This document shows positions 8,083-15,780 of a stretch of 32,950 nt of DNA, piece after piece. Origin of the DNA: an uncultured Bacilli bacterium (GTDB taxonomy: Bacteria > Bacillota_I > Bacilli_A > RF39 > UBA660); NCBI GenBank assembly GCA_910587065.1, contig CAJUMA010000017.1:1-32950 (forward strand). The letters are read 5' to 3'. The translations under genes were made by a program, and so were the position numbers. The notes below the pieces were generated by a model that worked only from the letters and a program-made list of their open reading frames with translations, was not told where the DNA came from and did not search any database. Within the stretch, counting starts at the first letter, position 1; every line of letters begins with the position of its first letter.

Positions 8083-8109
8083 AACAAGTTCAAAATTTAG
8101 AACTTGTTT
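8082..8109. terminator. Terminator between convergent genes
   Basis: Perfect 10-bp stem AAACAAGTTC / GAACTTGTTT (8082-8091 with 8100-8109), 8-base loop, followed by TTGTTATTT on the plus strand. It ends the 79-aa gene; the 3' end of the radical SAM gene, including its stop, lies within it, so it can also serve the minus strand. Confidence 0.8.
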
Positions 8110-8915
8110 TTGTTATTTAAAAAACCACATTTTTGACATAAATTCTCAGTACGATAATTGTTCTTAAAGCCATTTAACATATTTTGATACTTTTCGCTTT
8201 TAATTATAGTAAATAATGAATCTTTATATATATTCCCCAAATTAATTGAACCCTCAGAATCGAGACAACAAGGTATTACAGTTCCATCCACTAGAATGCC
8301 TATATGGTCTTTTAATGCATAGCAGGGTCCTTGATACGAAGCTTCATTAGCATCATTTGGCCAAATGAATTCTTCATGCGTACTTATAAAGACATTGTTA
8401 CTTATTGTTGAATTATTTTTTATATGTTTATAATTAATATTAGTCTTATATTTTTCATTTATTTTATTTACTATATATTCACGATTATTTGAATTAGTCC
8501 ATAATCTATAAGAAATAAATGTATGTTCTTTTAAAATGTCTGTAACAGCAAATATATTATCTAAGTAGTGATCTAAATCTTTATTTGTAGATCCTTTATA
8601 ACTATGCAATGATATATTTAGTTGACGAATATTTTTATTATCTTTTATTAATTTAATTAAGTAACCATTAGTTGTTATATTTACTTGATAATTTTTGCTA
8701 GCTAAGTTAATCAATTCATTAATATTGGGATGAAGTAAGGGTTCACCTAATATATGTAGATAAATATAGTCTGTATATCCTCTTATACTTTCTAACACTT
8801 TTTTAAAGTTTTCAACAGAAATAAACTCTTTTTTCCGTTTTGATTTAGCACAAAAAGGACAATTTAAGTTACAACTATTTGTAATTTCAATGTATATCTT
8901 TTTAAACTTTTTCAT
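8097..8915 (-). CDS. Radical SAM / SPASM-like protein
   Basis: The 272-aa protein has the radical SAM cluster motif CNLNCPFC (Cys15, Cys19, Cys22) and the conserved LGEPLLHP strand. A C-terminal Cys set (198, 216, 217, 260, 263) resembles a SPASM/twitch auxiliary iron-sulfur domain. It should use SAM and a 4Fe-4S cluster to start a radical reaction; the substrate is not readable. SPASM enzymes often modify peptides or other enzymes. The start overlaps the end of the upstream 183-aa gene by 14 bases, so the two are co-translated. The call of radical SAM is firm; the reaction is unknown. Confidence 0.92.
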   Translation of the reverse strand: MKKFKKIYIEITNSCNLNCPFCAKSKRKKEFISVENFKKVLESIRGYTDYIYLHILGEPLLHPNINELINLASKNYQVNITTNGYLIKLIKDNKNIRQLNISLHSYKGSTNKDLDHYLDNIFAVTDILKEHTFISYRLWTNSNNREYIVNKINEKYKTNINYKHIKNNSTISNNVFISTHEEFIWPNDANEASYQGPCYALKDHIGILVDGTVIPCCLDSEGSINLGNIYKDSLFTIIKSEKYQNMLNGFKNNYRTENLCQKCGFLNNKNKF

Positions 8916-9453
8916 TTACATTATTTTCTGGAAGTATAGCAGCAGCAAGGGTTCGTACCATATTTCTTCTTTCTTCACATTTATCTTCAAGGTAATCATT
9001 TGCATACGAATAACCAAAAGAAATCGCGCTTTTTCTTGTGTTTATTTCTTCAAAATAGTCGGCTACATTCAATAATAAAGTTGATAGATAAATAGTCAAT
9101 AAATAAGCGGCTTCTAAGTCAGGAAAATTATCAGTTTTATTTCCTGTTTTTAAATACCTTTTTAGTATTTCTAAACATTCGAAGTATAAACTTAGTGTAG
9201 AATTAGCAGATTCAAGTAGTTTTTTTTCATCAATATCACCGTTTGATGTAAAGAAGAAAGCTGCTTTATAGTAGAATAAATATCTTTTATAAGTTTTGAC
9301 TTCCTTTTTAGCATAAGAAATGTAATCATCTATTTCAATAATTATATCTATTACATCATCAACAAGTGACTCATCACCTGCCTCGTAAGCTCTTATAACA
9401 TCAATTTTTCTAGCAACTTCCTCTTGCTCTTCTTTTGTTAAAACATCTTCCAT
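8902..9453 (-). CDS. Helical hypothetical protein coupled to the radical SAM gene
   Basis: The 183-aa protein is acidic and almost wholly alpha-helical, without signal peptide, membrane segment or metal motif. A strong GGGGGA ribosome site precedes the ATG. Its 3' end overlaps the radical SAM start by 14 bases, which suggests the two work together or need a fixed ratio. It starts 25 bases after the aminotransferase fusion's stop on the same strand, so all three may be one transcript. No recognised domain; function not assigned. Confidence 0.75.
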   Translation of the reverse strand: MEDVLTKEEQEEVARKIDVIRAYEAGDESLVDDVIDIIIEIDDYISYAKKEVKTYKRYLFYYKAAFFFTSNGDIDEKKLLESANSTLSLYFECLEILKRYLKTGNKTDNFPDLEAAYLLTIYLSTLLLNVADYFEEINTRKSAISFGYSYANDYLEDKCEERRNMVRTLAAAILPENNVNEKV

Positions 9454-9478
9454 ATTATTCCCCCTATCACATGATTAT

Positions 9479-11539
9479 TTAAAATGGATTTGCATTTAAA
9501 ACATCTAAATCGAAGTAGAAACATACTTCTTCGTATTTCTCTTCGCCAATAGTTACTGTTTTTTCTTCAACAATTGATCCGCCTAAATCTTTATAAAATG
9601 CTTTGGCATTTTCATTATCCTTAAAGCACCAGATTATCATATTATCACATTTTTTCTCATGTAATAATTTAGCTGTTTCCTTAAATAAGGATGACCCTAT
9701 ACCTTTATTTAATTCTGTTGGTTTGATATATAAACTTACAAGTTCAGAATCATACTTATCATCACTTTTAATATCAAAACATGAGTATCCTAATACTTGT
9801 GAATCTTTAACAGCAACTAATACTAAATCTTTATATTCTTCAAACGAAGCAATATATCTTTCCGTCTGTTGTTGATAATTTAAGCTTTTTAAATATTTTG
9901 CAGAAATTATATTATCATATGCATTACGCCAACCGTCAACTTTTATATGGGCCATTTGTTCTTGATCTTCAAGTCTATTTAATCTAATTAAATATTCATC
10001 TCCCCTAGTTAAGTACTCTAATGCTTCATGCATCATTTTTAATGATGAAATTATTAAGTCATTATCGAGCGCGTAAGTTATACGACCAATTAATTCATCT
10101 TTTTTAGGCCAAGAAATGGATTGGCCAACTAAGAATCTTATACGGCATGTTTTATAAAAAAATTTAAGCAAATCTCTTTCAGTATTAATAATACTGCCTT
10201 TATATTTCATCCCCTTTACCTTTGTAAAATCAAGAATAGCAAAAAAACCTGCTTCTGGAATTAAATTATTGGGTATACTTACAAAGGGCATTCCTTTTAA
10301 TAATTGGTCGATCTCTTCTTGACTTAAGTTAGTTTTTTTTAATTCTTCTAATATTAAACTCTTATACTTAATATCAACTGCATCAATTCCTTCAACTAAA
10401 GAAAGTAATAAGTTAAATTTAAGTTTGTAAATATGTCTTAACTCTTCAAAATACTCCTTATATACAATATTTCTTTCTTCAGTCGTATTATACGCCCCTG
10501 CTAGAGCTTGACCGACAATATCAGGTGCAGAGTCCATGCCTTGAAATATTCTATTTATAAGTTCTCTTATAATTATTTCATCGGCTACTACAAAACCAGC
10601 ACGTAGACTTGCAAGACCATAACTTTTTGATAAACCAAATAAAGAAATTGTATTTCTAAAAGTTCCTTTGATTGTCGATATCGGTTTTGCAATATTTTTT
10701 TCCTCAAAAGTTACATCACGATAAACTAAATCATCGATTATAAATGTTCCTCTTTCTTGGCAAACTTTAGCAATTTGTTCTAGTCTTTCACTTTCACTTT
10801 CTCCCATAACTTTTCCTGTTGGATTTGAAGGATTAGTATTTAGAAACGCTATAACTCTTGGAACATATCCTTTTCTTCTATTATATACTTTTTGTAAAGC
10901 TTCATTTATATCGTCTATTTTGTTTGCTAACTTTTTCGGATTTACAAGTCAACCATCTTCCTCTTCTAAAGGAAGTATTTCAACCTCGGCACCTGCTCTT
11001 TCGGCACGGATTGTGAAAAGTCCATAATTTGGTCCAGGTATTAAAATGACGTCTCCTGGCTTAGCAATAATATTTATTATCATGTTAAAAGCGATTGATG
11101 TTGAAGGCAAGAAAGTAATATTATGAACACATAAACCATGAGAGTCAATATCATCATAAGAATAAGGAACATCATTTCTAAATCCTAATGATTCAATATA
11201 GTCTAAAAGAATTGCTCGTATGTTATCATCTCCTTCAGTATAAGGATATTTAAACATTAAAGAAGTATCTAAAGACTCTTTCATTCTTTTAATTGATAAA
11301 GGAAAAGGCTTAAAATTAGTAGGATTTCCACCACCTAAATCAATATCTTTTTTTACAGTGATGAATTCATCACGTACTTCATAACCATAAAAATCTATAG
11401 CATCAGCAATTTCCTGAACTGTTGGATTAAAAAAATCTCCATCTATTCTTTTGCCAATATCTGGCAAGCCAAACCTTCTTTCACCTAAAGCCGGATTTTC
11501 ACGCAAGAGTCTATCAATTGCTTCTGATTTTTTTAACAT
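9479..11539 (-). pseudogene. Aminotransferase (class I/II)-GNAT acetyltransferase fusion with an in-frame TGA
   Basis: One frame of 686 codons encodes a fold-type I PLP aminotransferase (about 1-510) with NPTGK (239-243), the PLP-contacting DDLVY (269-273) and the SKSYGL lysine motif (Lys305). A C-terminal GNAT domain (about 520-686) has DGWRNAY and the acetyl-CoA loop NKGIGSSL. Codon 197 is TGA (10951-10949), directly after EEEDG and before LVNPKKL; the frame is intact on both sides. Related enzymes often have an aromatic residue there, so TGG-to-TGA is the simplest reading. Either the gene is dead, or UGA is read through (the next base is C, a leaky context), or it is a sequence error. The GNAT part and catalytic Lys lie after the stop. 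The ATG follows GGAAGTG. Substrates are unknown. Confidence 0.85.
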
Positions 11540-11560
11540 ACTTACACTTCCTTCTTTCTC

Positions 11561-11589
11561 TATATATTATCATATTAGTAGTCATTTTT
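11561..11589 (-). promoter_or_regulatory. Candidate promoter of the aminotransferase fusion
   Basis: Minus strand: TAGACA, 17 bases, GATAAT, ending about 22 bases before the start codon at 11539. It is divergent from the promoter of the CHAP gene. Confidence 0.4.
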
Positions 11590-11609
11590 GTCTACTTTTT
11601 ATTATGTTA

Positions 11610-11618
11610 TGCTATAAT
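11610..11618 (+). promoter_or_regulatory. Extended -10 promoter of the CHAP gene
   Basis: TGC-TATAAT with the -10 box at 11613-11618 and no clear -35 box. Transcription would begin near 11625, 16 bases before the ATG at 11641. Confidence 0.55.
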
Positions 11619-11640
11619 GAATTTAGAAAGTTGTGAGTTT

Positions 11641-12654
11641 ATGAAAAAAATTAGATTACTTGTTGTAGTGTTTATTTTAGCAGTCCTATTTGGAACTACT
11701 AATGTATATGCTAAAAATCCGTATAAGCAAAAGTTTAATTTTAATGGCAATATGTTAACGAATTGTACATGGTATGCGTGGCAACAAGCGCATGATAAGA
11801 CGGGTGTATCTCTTCCAGGATGGGGTAATGCAGCTACTTGGTATGAAAGTGCAAAAAAGGCTGGTTTTGAAGTTGGATCTGCTCCAAGAGCTAAATCTAT
11901 TGTTGTATGGTCTTGGTATAACAACGGAAAAAATTTAGGCCATGTTGGCTATGTTGAAAGAGTAAGTGGTAACAAGATTTATGTATGGGATTCTGATTCA
12001 ACTTGTTATGATCAAAATTATGCACCTTTTAAGGAGTGTTTAGCAAACAGTGTTAGTGAAGACACAGAACGTGAATGCTATAAAAATGCTAAAATAATAG
12101 CATGTGAAGAAAGTGCGTCATATTGGAATTCCCCTGGAGATTTAATTGGTTATATTTATTTAGATAAAGTGCCTACTACTCCAACTACAAAAAAAGTTAT
12201 GACAACTAAAAAAGTCTCAGCAACAACTACAACTTTACCAACAAAATCAAATAATGCTTATTTAAAAGATATTATTTTAAGTGTTGGAAATATCACATTT
12301 AAAAAAGATATATTTGAGTACTCTTTTGATGTTGATAATAAAGTTGACCATTTAACTATTGAAGCTTTAGCAGAAGATGACTTAGCAACAGTTGAGTACC
12401 CTCAAGATCCTGATTTAAAAGAAGGAGAAAATAAATTAGAAATAAAAGTTACAGCCGAAGATAATTCTTCTTTAATTTATACAGTGACTGTTAATAGATT
12501 GGCTAAAGCAATAATGGAAAATACAGTAGAAAATAAAAGTGAGAAACAAACGAAAGATAATTTATTATTAATATGTGTTGTCTCAGCAATTGTGCTTGTA
12601 TCACTTATTATTATACTTATTGTAATTAAATTAAAAAATATAAAAAACTTATAG
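11641..12654 (+). CDS. CHAP-domain peptidoglycan hydrolase, membrane-anchored
   Basis: The 337-aa protein has a signal peptide (1-24, ending VYA) and a CHAP amidase/endopeptidase domain (about 30-180) with catalytic Cys42 in NCTWYAW and His101 in GHVGYVE. A Thr/Lys-rich linker is followed by a cadherin-like beta-sandwich (about 205-285; YLKDIILS... pattern). A C-terminal membrane helix (about 307-328) and a basic tail end the protein. It should cut peptide bonds in peptidoglycan while tethered to the membrane. The frame is open further upstream, but the promoter TATAAT at 11613-11618 and the signal peptide fix the start at 11641. It is a single-gene unit with a terminator overlapping its last codons. 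Confidence 0.9.
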   Translation: MKKIRLLVVVFILAVLFGTTNVYAKNPYKQKFNFNGNMLTNCTWYAWQQAHDKTGVSLPGWGNAATWYESAKKAGFEVGSAPRAKSIVVWSWYNNGKNLGHVGYVERVSGNKIYVWDSDSTCYDQNYAPFKECLANSVSEDTERECYKNAKIIACEESASYWNSPGDLIGYIYLDKVPTTPTTKKVMTTKKVSATTTTLPTKSNNAYLKDIILSVGNITFKKDIFEYSFDVDNKVDHLTIEALAEDDLATVEYPQDPDLKEGENKLEIKVTAEDNSSLIYTVTVNRLAKAIMENTVENKSEKQTKDNLLLICVVSAIVLVSLIIILIVIKLKNIKNL

Positions 12655-12677
12655 AGAATAAGTCTATAAGTTTTTTT
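12646..12677 (+). terminator. Terminator of the CHAP gene
   Basis: Perfect 10-bp stem AACTTATAGA / TCTATAAGTT (12646-12655 with 12663-12672), 7-base loop, then a T run. The 5' arm includes the stop codon. Confidence 0.85.
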
Positions 12678-12686
12678 CTTTAATTC

Positions 12687-12715
12687 TTGATAAATATTCA
12701 AATATATGTTAGAAT
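12687..12715 (+). promoter_or_regulatory. Promoter of tRNA-Trp
   Basis: TTGATA (12687-12692), 17 bases, TAGAAT (12710-12715). Transcription would begin near 12722, about 16 bases before the tRNA. Confidence 0.7.
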
Positions 12716-12737
12716 AACATTGTTAGTGAGAACACTT

Positions 12738-12811
12738 GGAGGATTGGTGTAATGGTAACATAGGAGTCTCCAAAACTTTTGCTGGGAGTTCGATTCTCTC
12801 ATCCTCCGCCA
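12738..12811 (+). tRNA. trnW: tRNA-Trp (anticodon CCA)
   Basis: All four arms fold: acceptor GGAGGAT / ATCCTCC, D stem GTGT / ACAT, anticodon loop CTCCAAA with CCA at 12770-12772, and T arm GGGAG-TTCGATT-CTCTC. G is the discriminator and CCA is encoded in the DNA. The anticodon stem has two G-U pairs. CCA reads only UGG, so this tRNA gives no dedicated decoding of UGA. The gene stands alone with its own promoter and terminator. Confidence 0.95.
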
Positions 12812-12826
12812 TTATAAGTATTTATA

Positions 12827-12849
12827 CAATAGCTAAGCTATTGTTTTTT
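12827..12849 (+). terminator. Terminator of tRNA-Trp
   Basis: Stem CAATAG - CTAAG - CTATTG (12827-12843) followed by six Ts. Confidence 0.85.
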
Positions 12850-12858
12850 AGTTACAAT

Positions 12859-12889
12859 AAAAAAACTAGTATTTCACATTATACTAGTT
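12859..12889 (-). terminator. Terminator of the frameshifted small gene
   Basis: Perfect 9-bp stem AACTAGTAT / ATACTAGTT (12864-12872 with 12881-12889), followed on the minus strand by seven Ts. It lies about 10 bases after the stop at 12900-12902. Confidence 0.8.
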
Positions 12890-12899
12890 ATGCATATAT

Positions 12900-13145
12900 T
12901 TATAAACTTTTATTTACTTCTATGCTTTCTTCTTGAAACTTAGCTTTATAATCGCTCACTACTTTATTTACATAGTTAGCATCATCTTTTTTGTCTGTAG
13001 CTCTTCTTGAATTTTAATTAACGTTTTTTGTTCTGCGGATGGATTTTTCATCAGCTTGTAATGTATTATAACCCATATCTTTAACATCATCTAATTCTGC
13101 TAGCATCGCTTCAAATTCAGTAGTGTCTCCCAAGTTATCACCCAT
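12900..13145 (-). pseudogene. Small charged hypothetical gene with two compensating frameshifts
   Basis: Minus-strand ATG at 13145 opens a frame (MGDNLGDTTEFEAMLAELDD...) that meets a TAA about 43 codons in. Coding character shifts to another frame for about 20 codons (NPSAEQKTLIKIQEEL) and then returns to the first (KDDANYVNKVVSDYKAKF) to end at a TAA followed by a good terminator. Removing one A from the tract after GATG and adding one A to the tract before GATGATGC restores one frame of about 82 codons. Both changes lie in A runs, so sequencing error and real decay are equally open. The restored protein would be a short, charged, helical cytoplasmic protein of no recognised family. The gene lies 45 bases after the 365-aa gene on the same strand and has a weak ribosome site. 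Confidence 0.55.
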
Positions 13146-13190
13146 TATAAATTTAACAAATAATTTAATTTATGTTAATATAATGGTTAA

Positions 13191-14288
13191 TTAAAGATTA
13201 ATCGACTTTCTGCTTGTACACAATGTTGACAATTCTTGAAATAAAACATTATTAGAGCAAGACAAATCATTGCTTGTAAATGATAAGTAAGAATCTATTT
13301 CAAAAGGAAAAGATTTTATTATTACGCTGTTTCCATAATGATATTGTAGCCTAAGTAAGGTTGTACAAAATTTTTGTACTAAGTTTTCTTGAACACGTAT
13401 TAACGTTTCCATATTTTCGTTATAGGTGGAAGCTTTGTGTCCAGATTTGATATCCTTTTTATGTATCACAATTTTCTTATCAATCCATCTTTCTGGTAGA
13501 TATTGGACTATTTTGAAATTTGTGTAACCCAGATTTTGAAAATGTAAAATAAATAGCGTTAATGCAACGAGGAAAGAAGGAGTCACATCTTTTAATTTCC
13601 CTTCTCCTTCTAGAGAATTAAAATTCTCATTAACTTTATATAGATTACGATTTATCTTTTTACTTTTTCGATTATTCTTTTCTTGATGGATACAATAAAT
13701 GAAAACAACATTATCTTCTACACCAAAACGAATAGTAGGTAAATCATGGACTTCACTTTCATTAACAATCGATGAATGAAATGCATAGGGGCTTTCCCAG
13801 CTGAGTTTGCGTGTTTTTGATACGTTTGTAAATATTTCACCACCTAACACTTTGGAAAAGCCAATATTTTTTTCTTCTGTTAGAAAGTTGTTTTCTAAAT
13901 AAGCTTTTTGCCTTCTTAAAAATCGGCAAGGTTCTTGAAAGTCTTCGATCGTAGCATTACTCCATAAAAGAGTCATCAAAACTTTTTCTTTGCATAATTT
14001 ATTTTTATTCGTTCGATATTCACCACTTAAAACTTCATCAAAAAAGTAATGATCATCATAAAAATCCAATGCCAATTGTACATAATCCACTAATAAATCA
14101 TTAAACTCATTTTTATTTCTAATTTCTAATAACGGAACATCTATGTAACTTGGACTACTTCCCTCAATAAGTTTACCTTCTATTAGTGAATTAAAACAAA
14201 TATGATAATACATAAAGCAATCTATTGATCCATTACTAGCCTCTGGAATAATTGAATTATAAAATATATCTATAATGTCATTTTTCAT
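13191..14288 (-). CDS. Hypothetical protein (365 aa)
   Basis: An intact frame with ATG preceded by AAGGATG (spacing about 7) and a TGA-TATAAT extended -10 box about 30 bases upstream. The protein is soluble, with mixed alpha/beta content, and has no signal peptide, membrane segment, nucleotide-binding loop or metal motif. A Lys/Arg/Asn-rich stretch occurs near residues 200-220. Several Cys are scattered without a pattern. I do not recognise a family. No terminator separates it from the frameshifted small gene downstream, so they may share a transcript. An origin by transfer is possible but not shown. Confidence 0.7.
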   Translation of the reverse strand: MKNDIIDIFYNSIIPEASNGSIDCFMYYHICFNSLIEGKLIEGSSPSYIDVPLLEIRNKNEFNDLLVDYVQLALDFYDDHYFFDEVLSGEYRTNKNKLCKEKVLMTLLWSNATIEDFQEPCRFLRRQKAYLENNFLTEEKNIGFSKVLGGEIFTNVSKTRKLSWESPYAFHSSIVNESEVHDLPTIRFGVEDNVVFIYCIHQEKNNRKSKKINRNLYKVNENFNSLEGEGKLKDVTPSFLVALTLFILHFQNLGYTNFKIVQYLPERWIDKKIVIHKKDIKSGHKASTYNENMETLIRVQENLVQKFCTTLLRLQYHYGNSVIIKSFPFEIDSYLSFTSNDLSCSNNVLFQELSTLCTSRKSINL

Positions 14289-14423
14289 TTAACCGCATCC
14301 TTATAGATTTATTATATCATAACTTTTTTTGTTTAATAGCATTAGTGTTAAGTGAATACTTTTTTCTCTTATTATGATTATAATTTGTGTTATAATGTAT
14401 TTTAGAATTGAAGGTGTATTAAT

Positions 14424-14894
14424 TTGAGAAGTAACAGTTTAAAGATGTATAAATCAACAATTGGAGAAATGCTTCTTTTAGGTTTAAATAATTATGAATT
14501 TGGAGAACCATTAAGCTCTATAACAGAATGGACTATATATCAGGCAATAGATGATTTTTCAAGAAGACTTGTGATGGCCAGAAGAGACAAAGGAGATGGT
14601 GCTTTTTCTTTTACATTAAAATTAGATGATCAAGAGCTTAATTCTCTAAGATGGTTTTTATCTAAAAGGAAAAAATTTGTCATAAACTATATATTAAATA
14701 GAGAAAGTTTTTCACCATATACTCATCTTTATCAATTATATATCCAGTATTTACCTGATGAGTTAAGTGAACCAGAAAAAGTTTTTATGTTAGAAGGATA
14801 TTATCGTATGTTAATTGATCTACGTGGTGAATCAATTGCTGATGCTCAAAGGATTTCGATTGAAAAAAAGTTACATTTAAAACAATTTATATAG
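14424..14894 (+). CDS. Hypothetical protein (156 aa), TTG start
   Basis: A promoter (TGT-TATAAT, -10 box 14391-14396) is followed by an AAGGTG ribosome site correctly spaced for TTG at 14424; an ATG at 14445 has no such site. The protein is helical, soluble and mixed-charge, with a Trp/Tyr-rich second half and no motif I recognise. It is a single-gene unit divergent from the 365-aa gene. No clear hairpin follows its TAG, so transcription may run on into the structured region at 14944. Confidence 0.7.
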   Translation: MRSNSLKMYKSTIGEMLLLGLNNYEFGEPLSSITEWTIYQAIDDFSRRLVMARRDKGDGAFSFTLKLDDQELNSLRWFLSKRKKFVINYILNRESFSPYTHLYQLYIQYLPDELSEPEKVFMLEGYYRMLIDLRGESIADAQRISIEKKLHLKQFI

Positions 14895-14928
14895 TTTATC
14901 TTGTTTGTTATAATAAATCTTAATTAGA

Positions 14929-14937
14929 TGGTATAAT
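14929..14937 (+). promoter_or_regulatory. Extended -10 promoter before the candidate small RNA
   Basis: TGG-TATAAT with the -10 box at 14932-14937. Another TATAAT occurs at 14909-14914. No good -35 box at 17 bases. Confidence 0.45.
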
Positions 14938-14943
14938 GGATAC

Positions 14944-15057
14944 GAGAATTTTTCTTTTTTCACTGCATTGGAAGTAGCTAAAAAGATTCTTAAAAGAAAA
15001 ATAAAGAAATTAGTAAACTAATTTGTTTATAAGTATTAACTTATAAACTTTTTTTTA
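14944..15057 (+). ncRNA. Candidate structured small RNA
   Basis: The 322-base gap before lemA holds no convincing gene but has a promoter-hairpins-terminator unit. The predicted transcript of about 115 bases contains an 11-bp perfect stem ATTTTTCTTTT / AAAAGAAAAAT (14948-14958 with 14992-15002), a second hairpin AAATTAGT-AA-ACTAATTT (15007-15024), and a 9-bp terminator hairpin with eight Ts. The alternative is the remnant of a gene: one frame is open from about 14920 to a TAA at 15017-15019, but it lacks a normal start codon and ribosome site. I know no family that matches. Confidence 0.45.
15025..15057 (+). terminator. Terminator upstream of the lemA promoter
   Basis: Perfect 9-bp stem GTTTATAAG - TATTAA - CTTATAAAC (15025-15048) followed by eight Ts. 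Confidence 0.88.
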
Positions 15058-15063
15058 TTAATG

Positions 15064-15072
15064 TGTTATAAT
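15064..15072 (+). promoter_or_regulatory. Extended -10 promoter of lemA
   Basis: TGT-TATAAT with the -10 box at 15067-15072, shortly after the terminator T tract. Transcription would begin near 15079, leaving a leader of about 138 bases. Confidence 0.55.
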
Positions 15073-15078
15073 TGTTTT

Positions 15079-15216
15079 AGTAGGATGCAATAGTTATTTT
15101 GTTGATATTGTAATATTGAAATCCTAACTTGTATGAGGAGGTGTTGATTTAGATACTAATTTAACACAAAATATCAACAAAAGAGATAATTAATATAAAC
15201 ATTAGGAGGAAAAAAG
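15079..15216 (+). promoter_or_regulatory. Structured 5' leader of lemA (candidate cis-regulatory RNA)
   Basis: A perfect 13-bp long-range stem pairs TTTTGTTGATATT (15097-15109) with AATATCAACAAAA (15170-15182). Enclosed in it, GTGTTGATTTAG (15141-15152) and CTAATTTAACAC (15156-15167) form a hairpin with 11 of 12 pairs and a 3-base loop. A decoy-like ribosome site GAGGAGGTG (15135-15143) runs into this hairpin. TAGGAT (15081-15086) can also pair with ATCCTA (15121-15126). TGTTGAT occurs in two copies that compete for one complement, so two alternative folds exist. The lemA ribosome site AGGAGG is at 15204-15209, outside the stems. No known riboswitch class was recognised. Confidence 0.45.
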
Positions 15217-15765
15217 ATGATTTTATATATTATAATCGGGTTAGTTGTTTTAATTGCTATTTTTGCATTAACAACTTATAACAGTTTAGTAAGACTAAAT
15301 AATAAAGTAAAGGAAGCATTCTCTACCATGGATGTTTACTTAAAGAAAAGATGGGATTTAATTCCTAATATAGTAGAAACAGTTAAAGGATATGCAGCTC
15401 ATGAAAAAGAAACTTTAGCAAGTGTTATTAATTTACGTAATGGTGCTTATGATTCAATGAGTGATGAGGAAAAGATTAAAGCTAATAAAGAATTATCTAA
15501 AGGTGTAGTTAAGATAATGGCATTGGCTGAAGCATATCCAGAGTTAAAAGCAAATGAAAACTTCAAAGATCTAAGTCAACAACTTACTAGAGTTGAAGAA
15601 GATATAGCTAACTCTAGAAAATATTATAATGGTGTTGTAAGAACATTTAATGATAAAGTATTAGTTTTCCCAAATAATATTTTTGCAGGTTTATTTGGAT
15701 TTAAAGAACGTGAAATGTTTGAAGTAGATGCTGCTGAAAGAGAAAACGTTAAAGTTGAATTTTAA
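15217..15765 (+). CDS. lemA: LemA family protein
   Basis: The 182-aa protein has a short N-terminal outside segment and one membrane helix (about 2-20), then YNSLVRLNNKVKEAFSTMDV and KKRWDLIPNIVETVKGYAAHE, the conserved core of the LemA family. The rest is the coiled four-helix domain, including NSRKYYNGVVRTFND. Length matches the family (180-190 aa). LemA proteins are membrane-anchored helical proteins of uncertain function, often found beside DUF2207 proteins, as here (15-base gap). AGGAGG lies 7 bases before the ATG. The long structured leader suggests regulated expression. Confidence 0.96.
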   Translation: MILYIIIGLVVLIAIFALTTYNSLVRLNNKVKEAFSTMDVYLKKRWDLIPNIVETVKGYAAHEKETLASVINLRNGAYDSMSDEEKIKANKELSKGVVKIMALAEAYPELKANENFKDLSQQLTRVEEDIANSRKYYNGVVRTFNDKVLVFPNNIFAGLFGFKEREMFEVDAAERENVKVEF

Positions 15766-15780
15766 TTAGGAGAGAGTTAT

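Noticed and set aside
9479..11539. Genetic code 4 (TGA = Trp) for the whole genome
   Set aside because: Three intact genes end in TGA, one followed at once by a terminator; all other Trp codons in the intact genes are TGG and the tRNA-Trp anticodon is CCA.
12170..12250. Thr/Lys-rich repeat in the CHAP gene as a DNA repeat element
   Set aside because: It is a low-complexity linker between domains, in frame, not a DNA repeat.
12736..12936. Open frame of 66 codons on the plus strand
   Set aside because: It overlaps tRNA-Trp and two terminators and has no ribosome site.
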